Assembly: GCF_040833955.1 (NCBI RefSeq)
Contig: NZ_CP162133.1
Location: forward strand, 1,262,001-1,326,000
Reading direction: 5' to 3'
DNA: 64,000 nt
Source: Leptospira sp. WS60.C2
GTDB taxonomy: Bacteria; Spirochaetota; Leptospiria; Leptospirales; Leptospiraceae
The notes under the pieces are model-generated. The model had not been told where the DNA came from and did not search any database. It saw only the letters and a list, made by a program, of their open reading frames with translations. A program made the position numbers and the translations under genes. This document shows positions 46,951-55,961 of this stretch, piece after piece; position 1 is the first letter of the stretch; every line of letters begins with the position of its first letter.

Positions 46951-48012
46951 TTGTCTTTTAAAGAAAACACTGATATCGTTTTTGAGCATTACGAAAAAAA
47001 AATCTACGATCAAAAACAACTACTAGAAATCTCTCGTGCACTTAATTCCACGTTAGACTATAAGTATCTGATTGATGCGATTCTTAACATCTGTTTGGCG
47101 CAGTTGCAGACTTTGCATGCAGCGATGTACTTAGAGCCAGAAATTGATTTGGGAATTTTCAAATTGGAGCCTCAATCCATCAAAGGATTTGAATTAAGCC
47201 CAGACGAACAAAATTACGAGATCAAAATCGATAGCCCTCTCATCCATTATTTTGAAGAAAAACCCAAAGCCATCACCATGGACCAAATCCTTCAGATGGA
47301 GGTCCTAAATCAAATTCCCGATATAGTGTACCTTCGCAAAATGGGAGCAGAGATCCTCGTTCCTCTCAATGCCAAAGGAAAGATAAATGGTTTACTCGTT
47401 TTGGGTGAGAAGATGACTTCTGAGGAATTTTTGGAAGATGAAAAAGAATTTATGACCACTCTTGCCAACCTGGCTGGGATTGCTGTGGACAATGCAAGGC
47501 TTTATGAACTTGCCACTGTCGACATGATGACAGGTCTTAAAATCCATCATTACTTCCAAACCAAATTGAAAGAGGAGATGGAGCGTTGCCGAAAGAAAGG
47601 TACAAAATTATCCCTTCTTTTTACCGACGTGGACAAATTCAAAAGCTTTAATGATACCTATGGTCATCAGGCAGGAGACGTGGTTCTTATTGAAGTGGCA
47701 AAACAACTCATCGGAAAAGCTCAGAGACATCATATCCCAGCGCGTTACGGTGGCGAAGAGTTTTGTCTTGTGATGCCAGGTGCCACAGAAGAAGAAGCCA
47801 TTGCCAAAGGTGAGGAAATCCGAAAGGCGGTGGAAGCGATGGTCGTTAAAAATCCGAATGACGATTCTGATTTAAAAGTGACATTGTCTGTTGGTGTATC
47901 CAGCTTTCGACCCACAGACCGAAACAACAAGGATCTGATTGAACGTGCAGACAAGGCGCTCTACCAAGCAAAACATTCCGGTAGAAATCGCACAATTTGT
48001 TATAAAGATTAG
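46951..48012 (+). CDS. GAF-GGDEF diguanylate cyclase
   Basis: The protein should make the second messenger cyclic-di-GMP. It has 353 residues with an N-terminal GAF sensor (about 22-185; PLNAKGKINGLLVLG) and a C-terminal GGDEF domain with TDVDKFKSFNDTYGHQAGD and an intact GGEEF at 267-271. The product-inhibition I-site (R-x2-D upstream of GGEEF) is missing: the position reads QRHH. There is no membrane segment, so it is soluble. TTG 46951 is the best start, with GGTGG about 7 bp upstream; no ATG lies in the first 50 codons. Confidence 0.88.
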   Translation: MSFKENTDIVFEHYEKKIYDQKQLLEISRALNSTLDYKYLIDAILNICLAQLQTLHAAMYLEPEIDLGIFKLEPQSIKGFELSPDEQNYEIKIDSPLIHYFEEKPKAITMDQILQMEVLNQIPDIVYLRKMGAEILVPLNAKGKINGLLVLGEKMTSEEFLEDEKEFMTTLANLAGIAVDNARLYELATVDMMTGLKIHHYFQTKLKEEMERCRKKGTKLSLLFTDVDKFKSFNDTYGHQAGDVVLIEVAKQLIGKAQRHHIPARYGGEEFCLVMPGATEEEAIAKGEEIRKAVEAMVVKNPNDDSDLKVTLSVGVSSFRPTDRNNKDLIERADKALYQAKHSGRNRTICYKD

Positions 48013-48034
48013 GAAATTTGCCGATGGGTAGAGT

Positions 48035-48262
48035 ATGGCAGAACCTGCATACCTACTCAAAGACTTTTCGCCTTCGGTTCCTTCCGATGTGTATGAATCC
48101 ATTCGTAACCGAGCACTTGGGTTGTCTTCCTTCAATTTCCAACCTTACTCTTGTTTCATCGAATACAAAACAAAAGATGCCAATACGGGAATTGAATACA
48201 GAGATTGTACGGTAGACTATTCGCGATGCCCACATTCTCGTTGTATCAAAAAATTGGTTTAA
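48035..48262 (+). CDS. Small four-cysteine protein
   Basis: A 75-residue protein whose ATG 48035 has GGGTAGAG just upstream. Cys40, 58, 65 and 70 could form a metal site, the last two as CPHSRC. The rest is polar with aromatic residues and no membrane segment. I know no matching family. It follows the cyclase after 22 bp and overlaps the beginning of the protease-like lipoprotein gene in another frame, so one of the two starts may be misplaced. Confidence 0.55.
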   Translation: MAEPAYLLKDFSPSVPSDVYESIRNRALGLSSFNFQPYSCFIEYKTKDANTGIEYRDCTVDYSRCPHSRCIKKLV

Positions 48263-49110
48263 TCGTTTTTTTAGTAACTGTTGGGACGTGTTCACAAGTC
48301 TCAACAGTGAAAGTAATTCCAAAAACTTCTTCCTCTTCTTTTTCATTTCCAAGATCACTCCCTCCTCATACCAAAATACAAGTGTTAGATACTGGAATCT
48401 CTCTTCTCCTACTTGGATTCCAGAAAGGAGAGAAATCGTTTTCTTTTTTATGGGACACCGGCTCTGATATTAGCTTTTATGAAGCAGAGGAAGAGACATT
48501 CTCTTCTGAATTCCAAATCGGCGAAAAAAAAATCTCTTTGAGAAGGGGGGAAGGAATCTTACCCAAAGGAATCGAAGGGCTTCTTGGACTCGATACCTTT
48601 CGTGGTACTTGTGTTTTTTATGACCAAAGCGATTTGTATTGGTTTTCTGGTGATTCTCCCTTTTGTGTCCACCCTGATGCCTATCTTGGTACCCAATTGA
48701 AAATTCTTTCTACAAAACAAAAAGGACCTCACTCCTTTGTTTCCTTTGAATATCCAAAATCCATTCTATCATTTGCCCATTTGGATACAGGTGCTTCTCT
48801 TAGCATCTTACCAAAGGGAGACGGGGAAGAATACCTTGGGGAAAAACGGGTCTTTCGGCCTGGAAACAAGATTCTCTCTCTCGACCATTGGCAGGCGAAG
48901 GAACCTCTCGTCCTTTTTGCCAAATCTGGATTTCGTGAAGAATATCAGAACGTTCAGTTTCTTACAGGAATTTCACTTGAGAATTTCCATTTATCGGGGG
49001 ACAAGGATAAGGAAGAGGTTTGGGTGATTGGGCTTGATGTGATTAGGACTCGTCCTTTGTTTTGGGATTTTTCCAGAAATCGCATCGGCATACTCCACCA
49101 AGAGAACTAA
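48226..49110 (+). CDS. Lipoprotein with two aspartic-protease lobes
   Basis: A 294-residue predicted lipoprotein (Cys22 after LIVFLVTVGT). Each half carries the aspartic-protease pair of motifs: DTGS at 77-80 with GLLGLD at 118-123, and DTGA at 187-190 with VIGLD at 267-271. This matches two retropepsin-type lobes in one chain, as in pepsin, each providing one catalytic Asp. Retropepsin-like single lobes are common in bacteria; a two-lobed lipid-anchored form is less so. The start may be ATG 48226 or TTG 48241, and both overlap the 75-residue gene. The next gene, mnmA, starts one base after its stop. Confidence 0.72.
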   Translation: MPTFSLYQKIGLIVFLVTVGTCSQVSTVKVIPKTSSSSFSFPRSLPPHTKIQVLDTGISLLLLGFQKGEKSFSFLWDTGSDISFYEAEEETFSSEFQIGEKKISLRRGEGILPKGIEGLLGLDTFRGTCVFYDQSDLYWFSGDSPFCVHPDAYLGTQLKILSTKQKGPHSFVSFEYPKSILSFAHLDTGASLSILPKGDGEEYLGEKRVFRPGNKILSLDHWQAKEPLVLFAKSGFREEYQNVQFLTGISLENFHLSGDKDKEEVWVIGLDVIRTRPLFWDFSRNRIGILHQEN

Positions 49111-49111
49111 G

Positions 49112-50254
49112 GTGAAAGAAAAAGAAAAAATCATAGTGGCGATGAGTGGTGGGGTCGACAGTGCCGTGGCGGCGGGACTTCTCATGGAAGCAGGATACGA
49201 TGTGATCGGTGTAAACCTTCGGACTTGGGAATACGAAGCCCCTGCTTGTGATACCACTAAAAAATCCTGTTGTTCTCCTGAAGACATTCGTGATGCACGG
49301 GATGTTGGTCTTTCCTTAAATATTCCTTTTTACGTCATTAAAATGGAAAAGGTTTTTGGAGAACGAGTCATCGATCGATTTATCAATGACTATAAAGATG
49401 GAAGAACGCCTAACCCATGTGTGGAATGTAACACCTTTGTGAAATTTGGTGCTCTATTTGAGCAGGCAAAAAAGTTAGGCATACAAAAAATTGCCACGGG
49501 TCATTATGCTCGCGTTATTGAAGTGAATGGACGTTATGCGATCCGTAATGCAGTCGACATGAAAAAAAACCAGGCATATTATTTGTACGGATTGTCCCAA
49601 GAAAATATCAAAAATACAGTATTCCCTTTAGGTGAGATGGACAAAGCTCAAGTTCGAGAAATTGCGAAACGGATGGGACTCCCTGTCGCAGAAAAACCAG
49701 AATCGCAAGAAATTTGTTTTATACCTGAAAATGATTATAGGTCTTTCTTAAAAAAGAAAGGCATCGAGTTCACACCTGGTTTTTTCAAATTGGCTTCTGG
49801 CCAAATCATTGGAAAACACCAAGGAAAAGAAGGTTTTACCATCGGCCAAAGAAAGGGTCTCGGCATTGCATGGAAAAATCCATTGTATGTTCTTTCCATT
49901 GAAGACGATGGAACTGTTATCTTAGGCGAAGAAGAAGAAACCGTTTCGGAGTCATTTGTTTTAGAAGAAATCACTTACCAAGGTTTAGCTCCACTGACGC
50001 TTGGCGAAACGATGGAAATGAAAGTGCAAATTCGATACAGAAGTGCACCTGTTCATTGTAAGGTGACGTCTCTTGGGCAAACCTGGAAGGTCGAATTTTT
50101 AGAAGATGTGAAAAGTGTCACTCCTGGACAATCGGCAACATTCTATCCAACGAATGGAGATTATTTGTTTGCAGGTGGTATCATTCAAAAGGGATCCATC
50201 ACACGAAAAATCAAAACAAACGTTGAGGTGAACCGGGAGAGTGTTCCCATTTGA
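49112..50254 (+). CDS. mnmA: tRNA-specific 2-thiouridylase MnmA
   Basis: MnmA thiolates U34 of tRNAs for Lys, Glu and Gln. The 380-residue protein has the PP-loop SGGVDSAVA, NPCVECN with one catalytic Cys, ATGHYARV, SQEICFIPEN with the other catalytic Cys, and the C-terminal beta-barrel. GTG 49112 directly follows the lipoprotein gene, and its stop overlaps the next start by 4 bp. Confidence 0.95.
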   Translation: MKEKEKIIVAMSGGVDSAVAAGLLMEAGYDVIGVNLRTWEYEAPACDTTKKSCCSPEDIRDARDVGLSLNIPFYVIKMEKVFGERVIDRFINDYKDGRTPNPCVECNTFVKFGALFEQAKKLGIQKIATGHYARVIEVNGRYAIRNAVDMKKNQAYYLYGLSQENIKNTVFPLGEMDKAQVREIAKRMGLPVAEKPESQEICFIPENDYRSFLKKKGIEFTPGFFKLASGQIIGKHQGKEGFTIGQRKGLGIAWKNPLYVLSIEDDGTVILGEEEETVSESFVLEEITYQGLAPLTLGETMEMKVQIRYRSAPVHCKVTSLGQTWKVEFLEDVKSVTPGQSATFYPTNGDYLFAGGIIQKGSITRKIKTNVEVNRESVPI

Positions 50255-52503
50255 AATCAGTTGAAGGAAAAACAATCCTCATCATCGGAGGGGGATTGTT
50301 ACAAGTTCCCATCATCCAAACGGCAAAAACCATGCGCCTTCATACGGTCGTTGCGGATATGAATCCAACTTCCATTGGATTTCAAATTGCAGATGAAACG
50401 ATTCTCATGTCCACGAAGGATGTGGAAGGCATGGTGCGCGAAGCCAAAAAATTTGCGCAAAAAAATCCGATTCATGGTGTGATCACTGCAGGAACGGATG
50501 CGAGTATGACAGTGGCAGCAGTCGCGTCTGCATTGCAACTGCCAGGGATTCGGTTTGTGGATGCGGAAGCCGCTTCGAACAAAGTGAAGATGCGCCAAAG
50601 GTTAAAAGAATTTGGCTTACCGATTCCTCGTTTTGCACCTGTTTGGTCCTTGCAAGATGCAAAAGATGCATTGGATTCCTTAACCTTTCCTCTTGTAATG
50701 AAACCCGCTGATAATATGGGTGCAAGAGGTGTGATCAAGGTAACAAACAAGGATGACATTCCAGTTGCCTTTCGACATGCAAAACGGTTTTGTCCCACGG
50801 GAGAATTGATTTTAGAGGAATATATGGAAGGCCCCGAACTTTCCGTAGATGCATTGGCCTTCCAGGGACAAATCCGAATGACGGGGATTGCTGATCGGAT
50901 CATAGAAAGAGAACCTTATTTTATTGAAGTAGGGCATAATATGCCTTCTGCGATGCCAAAAGACGTGTTAGACGAAGTGGAACGGGTCATGGCAGGTGGT
51001 ATGAGGGCTCTTGGAATCCATTTGGGAGCTGGCAAAGGTGACATCAAAGTCACAAAAGAAGGCGTAAAAATTGGAGAGATCGCTGCAAGGTTATCTGGTG
51101 GTTTTATGTCTGCCTTTACCTATCCATTGTCTACGGGTGTGAATCTTAATCGTGCTGCTCTTCTCATTTCCCTTGGTGAAACTCCAGACAATCTCGAACC
51201 AGTCATAGGTCGCGTATCCATCGAACGGTCACTGCTTTCGAAACCTGGAAAACTCCTCTCCATTGGAGGAGTGGAAGAGATTAAAAAAATCGAAGGAGTT
51301 TCGGAAGTTTTTATCCAGTCAAAACCTGGCGATATCATTAAAGAACCAACAAATAACATTGATAAGTCGGGACATGTAATCATTGTTTCTGACACTCTGA
51401 AAGAAGCAGAAGCCGTTTTTGAAAAAGTAAAACAAACAATCAAATTTGAAGTGGATGAGCAATTTTCTATCACTGAGAAAGAAATTGGTGACCAAGCTCG
51501 CATTCGATTTGGAAAAGATATATGTTGGGTGTGTAAGGTCTGTGATGGGAACAATTGTGCCTCAGGCATTCCTGGTATGGGTGGAGTGGGTCTTATGGAA
51601 ACATTCAAAGACAACCATGATGCCCTAAGTGAATACAAAATTGTGCCAGGGTACATTCGAGAACATGTAAGTCCAAATATCCAATCAAAGTTTTTAGGCT
51701 ATGACTTAACGACGCCGATTATGGCAGCACCAATGACTGGTGTTGGAACCAATATGAACTTTGTGATGACTGATGCTGACTATGCACAAGTTGTGACACG
51801 TTCTTTTTCTCAATACGGTAGTCTTGCTTGGCTTGGGGATGGTGCCTCGCCAGAAAAATACAAAATCATGTTAGATGCTTTGAAAAAAGTATCAGGTAAG
51901 GGAATTCTCATTTGTAAACCAAGAGAAGACGAATCCCTTCTATTGGAGCGATTTTTACAAGCGGAGGCGGACGGAGTGTTCGCCATTGGAATGGACATAG
52001 ATGCCGTAAATTTTAAAACCATGGTGCAAAAGAATCTTTCCAGTGTGACTCGACCACTCGAGAAGTTAATTCGTCTGAAGGAAAAAACAAAACTCCCCTT
52101 TATCTTAAAAGGGATTATGAACCCAGAGGATGCAAAATTGGCTTTGGAAGGTGGATTTTCTGCCATCGTTGTTTCCAATCATGGTGGTCGGGTTCTCGAT
52201 GGAATGCCTGGAACCGCAAGAGTACTTCCCAAAATTGCCGAAGCAGTCAAAGGGAAACTTCCCATCCTTGTCGATGGTGGTGTGCGATCGGGTATGGATG
52301 TTTTTAAGATGATCGCTCTTGGTGCGGATGCGGTTCTCGTTGGTCGGCCAGTAGCGATTTCACTTGTGGGTGGGGAAGATGCTGGTATTCGATTTCTGTT
52401 ACAAAAATATTCAGAAGAACTAAAACAGTCCATGAGCGTGACAGGTGCCAAAACTTTGGTAGACATTAAGCGGTCTATGTTACTTCATAAACTACACGGT
52501 TGA
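50251..52503 (+). CDS. Fusion: ATP-grasp ligase + FMN-dependent alpha-hydroxyacid dehydrogenase
   Basis: A 750-residue two-part enzyme. Residues 1 to about 400 form a complete ATP-grasp protein: Rossmann-like ILIIGGGLLQ, FPLVMKPADNMGARGV for ATP, ILEEYMEGPELSVDA and the metal-binding IGEIAARLSGG (Glu276). Residues from about 405 form an FMN-dependent alpha-hydroxyacid dehydrogenase of the clostridial type: a cysteine motif C425-x2-C428-x2-C431-x4-C436, PIMAAPMTG, and the FMN/catalytic SNHGGRVLD (His644; usual SNHGGRQLD) with VDGGVRSG and VLVGRP. Both halves keep their active-site motifs. The ligase substrate and the final product are unknown; it lies between mnmA and a PilZ-like gene. Confidence 0.8.
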   Translation: MKSVEGKTILIIGGGLLQVPIIQTAKTMRLHTVVADMNPTSIGFQIADETILMSTKDVEGMVREAKKFAQKNPIHGVITAGTDASMTVAAVASALQLPGIRFVDAEAASNKVKMRQRLKEFGLPIPRFAPVWSLQDAKDALDSLTFPLVMKPADNMGARGVIKVTNKDDIPVAFRHAKRFCPTGELILEEYMEGPELSVDALAFQGQIRMTGIADRIIEREPYFIEVGHNMPSAMPKDVLDEVERVMAGGMRALGIHLGAGKGDIKVTKEGVKIGEIAARLSGGFMSAFTYPLSTGVNLNRAALLISLGETPDNLEPVIGRVSIERSLLSKPGKLLSIGGVEEIKKIEGVSEVFIQSKPGDIIKEPTNNIDKSGHVIIVSDTLKEAEAVFEKVKQTIKFEVDEQFSITEKEIGDQARIRFGKDICWVCKVCDGNNCASGIPGMGGVGLMETFKDNHDALSEYKIVPGYIREHVSPNIQSKFLGYDLTTPIMAAPMTGVGTNMNFVMTDADYAQVVTRSFSQYGSLAWLGDGASPEKYKIMLDALKKVSGKGILICKPREDESLLLERFLQAEADGVFAIGMDIDAVNFKTMVQKNLSSVTRPLEKLIRLKEKTKLPFILKGIMNPEDAKLALEGGFSAIVVSNHGGRVLDGMPGTARVLPKIAEAVKGKLPILVDGGVRSGMDVFKMIALGADAVLVGRPVAISLVGGEDAGIRFLLQKYSEELKQSMSVTGAKTLVDIKRSMLLHKLHG

Positions 52504-52505
52504 GT

Positions 52506-53759
52506 ATGGATAAAGAAATAAAAGATCCAGAAGGTATTTTAAAGGTCATCACAGCCTTGTTTGGAAAATTACCTGCTTATATCGTAAATGCTGAAAAAGA
52601 ATTTCCTGTCAAAATCATTGCCCTAAAAAACAAAGCACTGATTATCAATACAAACCTGAAATTTGCAAATAGGGATCGTATTCTAACAGTTGTTCACAAT
52701 GGTAGTAAGTTTTTAGCACACTTTCTACTTGCAGGAGGTGATGGTAATGGAATCGAAATTCTAACTCCCGTTAAAATTCAAATCACCGCAGCATCCCGAC
52801 AAGGAGCTAGGGTCGAAGCAAGTCAGATTCAAACAGGAATGGTCGTCACAAACATCATCAACGTGAATGATGTGTCAAAAGCAATCGGTTTTGATGATAA
52901 AAAAGTCGATGCAATTTTACTTGCGTATCGTACTAAACTCAGTAAGGCATTTCCACTTTCTTCGATCTTTTTTGCAGGAAGAATGGATAACCGTCTTCGT
53001 TTGATGCATCACTATGATAAAGACATCTTTATCATAGATCGAAAAGAAAAAGCAACTGCCTCCCCGGATTTTTTTCCTTTTGATGAATACCTACGCATTT
53101 TTGAAAATTCTAAAATTCCAGACCAATATACTTCCGAAATTTGTATTCCTATTAAATACAAAGGGTATGTGCATTTAGGATACGTACAAGTGTTATCAGA
53201 GAAACCACTTGATTTTGAAGTCTATCGACAGATTCAAACGTTTGCCAATGCAGTCAGTCGTGACATCATAAGTACTGGTGTCTTCCAAGAATCAAGGGAC
53301 GTTTGTCAAGTAATGGATTTAAGTATGGGTGGGATTAGTTTTATCCATGCACCCTCGCGTTCCTTTTCACGTTCGGTGACTTTAAACGGAACCATATTAT
53401 TTGATCTGAATTTAGAAACTGGAAAAAAAGTCACCATTCGCGGTATCATCAAGAACATTCGTAACCAAGAAACTAACTTTCGAGTTGGATGTCAGTTCTA
53501 CAACTTAACAGAAAGAGACACAGAGACATTAGAAGAGTTTTTGAATGTTGGAAAGGAAGAAGAAACGAAAGAGGATCAAACTAGTTCGGATGAAGGGACA
53601 AGTCCCAATACGGAAACTGAAGAAGATGGGCACGAATCCTCAAATGAAATGGAAGAGAATACCACACATAGTTCTAAGTTCGAAGAAACTCCGACAGAGG
53701 ATCCATTTGCCAATCACATGGATGATCCATTTTCCGATACACCTAAAGAACCAAGTTAA
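52506..53759 (+). CDS. Leptospira-type DUF1577 protein with PilZ-like C-terminal domain
   Basis: A 417-residue soluble protein. The N-terminal about 230 residues are of a type I associate with Leptospira DUF1577. Residues about 250-350 look like PilZ: V-M-D-L-S-MGG-ISF, then a beta-barrel with KVTIRGIIKNIR and FRVGCQF. The arginine motif (R-x3-R) that binds cyclic-di-GMP is only weakly matched, so binding is uncertain. The last 70 residues are acidic and low in complexity (EEETKEDQTSSDE). ATG 52506 is used; TTG 52500 is possible. Its presence 3 kb from a diguanylate cyclase is notable but not proof of a link. Confidence 0.65.
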   Translation: MDKEIKDPEGILKVITALFGKLPAYIVNAEKEFPVKIIALKNKALIINTNLKFANRDRILTVVHNGSKFLAHFLLAGGDGNGIEILTPVKIQITAASRQGARVEASQIQTGMVVTNIINVNDVSKAIGFDDKKVDAILLAYRTKLSKAFPLSSIFFAGRMDNRLRLMHHYDKDIFIIDRKEKATASPDFFPFDEYLRIFENSKIPDQYTSEICIPIKYKGYVHLGYVQVLSEKPLDFEVYRQIQTFANAVSRDIISTGVFQESRDVCQVMDLSMGGISFIHAPSRSFSRSVTLNGTILFDLNLETGKKVTIRGIIKNIRNQETNFRVGCQFYNLTERDTETLEEFLNVGKEEETKEDQTSSDEGTSPNTETEEDGHESSNEMEENTTHSSKFEETPTEDPFANHMDDPFSDTPKEPS

Positions 53760-54716
53760 ATGACATCATATCAATCGGTCATACGTCCACCTTTTGTAGG
53801 AAAGACGGTGATCACCTTCCTTTCAGAGAAGTTTCCCTACCATTCACGAGAGGAGTGGGAATTTTTGATTCAGGAAGGTCGAATCAAAGTTCAAGGGAAT
53901 GTTGCAAAGGCCGAAGAACTTTTGTTTGACGGATTTCGATTGGAATACAGTCCGATACCTGGAAGAATCTTAGAACCAGATGTGGATGAAAATTATTCCA
54001 TACTTCACGAAACAGAAGAGTTTTTGTTTGTAGACAAACCAGGAAATCTTCCGATGCACCCTGCTGGACGTTATCGAACCAAAACACTCTTAAGTCTTTT
54101 GGAAACACATTACACAAAAATTATACCAGTCCACAGGCTTGATCGAGAAACCTCGGGGATAGTTATCTTTGCAAAGTCAGAAGAAAGTCGAAAGTGGCTC
54201 CAAAGAAAATTTGAATCTAGAGAAGTTTACAAAGAATACTTCGCCATAGTGCTCGGGAAGTTTACAAAAGAAGAAACTTTAGAAGGTTTCATCGGAAAAG
54301 ATAAAACTTCCGAAATCCGAAAGAAAATGATATTTTCTGCTGAACCTTTTCCTGGGGCAAAATCTTGTCAGACTCAATTCCTTCCTGTGCAATATTTGGA
54401 AAAAGAAGATTTGAGTCTTGTCCTTGTTCGCCCTATCACGGGAAGAATTCACCAAATTCGTGCTAGTTTATTGTACTTAGGGTATCCAATTGTTGGAGAT
54501 AAGATGTATGGGAAGAGGGAATCCATTTTTTTAGACTTTGTTAATTTTGGTATGACGGATTCTTTGAAAGCAGAACTCAAGTTTGATCGGCAGTTATTAC
54601 ATGCATATAGCATTCGTTATGTTGATGATAGAGTGGGGCAAACAGTCCATATTCATTCTTCACCAATAAAAGAAATGTTAGCTTACTTCCCAGATTGGAA
54701 AAACTATGTCCCATAG
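53760..54716 (+). CDS. RluA-family pseudouridine synthase
   Basis: A 318-residue RNA pseudouridine synthase. The catalytic motif HRLDRETSG (near residue 124) holds the nucleophile Asp, with FVDKPGNLPMHP and the RPITGRIHQIRASL segment downstream. An N-terminal S4-like region (WEFLIQEGRIKVQGN) is present. The RluA group covers 23S rRNA, 16S rRNA and tRNA targets, and the exact one cannot be set from sequence. ATG 53760 follows the previous stop directly. Confidence 0.9.
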   Translation: MTSYQSVIRPPFVGKTVITFLSEKFPYHSREEWEFLIQEGRIKVQGNVAKAEELLFDGFRLEYSPIPGRILEPDVDENYSILHETEEFLFVDKPGNLPMHPAGRYRTKTLLSLLETHYTKIIPVHRLDRETSGIVIFAKSEESRKWLQRKFESREVYKEYFAIVLGKFTKEETLEGFIGKDKTSEIRKKMIFSAEPFPGAKSCQTQFLPVQYLEKEDLSLVLVRPITGRIHQIRASLLYLGYPIVGDKMYGKRESIFLDFVNFGMTDSLKAELKFDRQLLHAYSIRYVDDRVGQTVHIHSSPIKEMLAYFPDWKNYVP

Positions 54717-54750
54717 ATTTTAATAAAAATCCACCGTAAGAATCGCCAAT

Positions 54751-54780
54751 CCTCCGATCTTTCTAGAAAGAAAGAGGAGG
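54751..54780 (+). promoter_or_regulatory. Hairpin covering the methyltransferase ribosome site
   Basis: CCTCC (54751-54755) can pair with GGAGG (54776-54780), the Shine-Dalgarno of the next gene, around an inner stem TCTTT/AAAGA with loop CTAG. The inner 14 bases TCTTTCTAGAAAGA are a perfect palindrome. If folded in RNA it would hide the ribosome site; as DNA it could be an operator. Confidence 0.5.
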
Positions 54781-54792
54781 CTTTTGCAAAGG

Positions 54793-55950
54793 ATGGCAGG
54801 AGCAGGCAGACTACTAAAGGATTCTGATAAAATTATATTTGGTGAATTTTGGACCGCAAAACAAAGACAGGGACATCCCATTCACCATACGGTCAGTTAT
54901 AGAGCATCATTCAAACCAGAGCTTCCTTCTTTTTTTATGAAGGAATTCTTAAAAAAGAAAAATCGATTGGTATACGATCCGTTTGGAGGTCGAGGAACCA
55001 CTGCGATCCAAGCAAATATTGAAGGTCATGCGGCCATACACAATGACATTCATCCGCTTTCGATATTTCTTGCAAGCGCGAGGCAATACGTTCCAAAATT
55101 ATCCGATTTAGAGAAGAAATTAAATTCTTTAGATTTGGATCAGGAAGTGGATACAGATCCATTTGATGTAAACTTACTTCCTTTTTTTCATCCGAGAACC
55201 TTAAAGGAAATCAAAAACCTAAAAAAATATATGGCGATTGATGATTCTGTTGAGATGAAGTTTATTTCTCTAATCGCCTTGTCTAGGTTACATGGCCATA
55301 GCACTGGTTTTTTCTCCGTTTATACGTTCCCGCAAGTTTCGATTCCTCCCGAAGCGCAGGCAAAAAACAATATCAAACGAGGTTTGGCACCAGAGTATCG
55401 ACCCATCAAACCTAGAATTTTACAAAAGATGAAACGTGACTTGGCGATGCCCATCCCTCCGTTTTATCACGAATTTTCGAAGAACAATTTGTATTCCTTA
55501 AATTCTGCCAATTCGGTTCCCAATGTAGAATCTGAGTCAGTGGATCTGATAGTGACTTCGCCACCTTTTTTGGATAAGGTGGATTATGAAGGGGACAATT
55601 GGTTACGCCACTGGTTTTTAGACATTCAAAAATCGAAGGACAGAAAACTGAGTATTTTCAGCAATTTAAATGATTGGAATGAATTCATTCGATCAACGCT
55701 ACAAGAATCAGCTCGTGTGCTGAAAAAAGGTGCCTATATGGTGATGGAAGTAGGCGAAGTCAAAAAAGGAAATTCGATTTTATACTTGGATGAAGATGTC
55801 GTGCGGATGGCGGAAGGGACAGGTCTTGTCTGGAGCAAAACCTATGTGCACACACAAAGTTTTACAAAACTTTCTAATTGTTGGCAAGTTTCCAATAACG
55901 AAAAAGGCACAAATTCAAATCGATGTGTCGTACTTCGTAAGGTTCAGTAA
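54793..55950 (+). CDS. Orphan SAM-dependent DNA methyltransferase (N4/N6 amino type)
   Basis: A 385-residue predicted DNA amino-methyltransferase. Motif I ([10 protein letters not shown], residues about 61-70) comes before the catalytic motif IV (TSPPF, about 255-259), separated by a long spacer. TSPPF suggests an N4-cytosine or N6-adenine target. The DPFGGRGTT form of motif I is usual in enzymes of the beta arrangement, where motif IV comes first, so this order looks permuted. No restriction enzyme is nearby, so it is an orphan that may serve regulation or repair. The start is ATG 54793 or TTG 54784. Confidence 0.75.
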   Translation: MAGAGRLLKDSDKIIFGEFWTAKQRQGHPIHHTVSYRASFKPELPSFFMKEFLKKKNRLVYDPFGGRGTTAIQANIEGHAAIHNDIHPLSIFLASARQYVPKLSDLEKKLNSLDLDQEVDTDPFDVNLLPFFHPRTLKEIKNLKKYMAIDDSVEMKFISLIALSRLHGHSTGFFSVYTFPQVSIPPEAQAKNNIKRGLAPEYRPIKPRILQKMKRDLAMPIPPFYHEFSKNNLYSLNSANSVPNVESESVDLIVTSPPFLDKVDYEGDNWLRHWFLDIQKSKDRKLSIFSNLNDWNEFIRSTLQESARVLKKGAYMVMEVGEVKKGNSILYLDEDVVRMAEGTGLVWSKTYVHTQSFTKLSNCWQVSNNEKGTNSNRCVVLRKVQ

Positions 55951-55961
55951 GTCTAAAGAAT

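Noticed and set aside
46826..47026. 66-codon open frame before the GAF-GGDEF gene
   Set aside because: It overlaps the cyclase start in another frame, has no ribosome site and low-complexity Lys/Ser end; its ATG lies beside the tRNA promoter.
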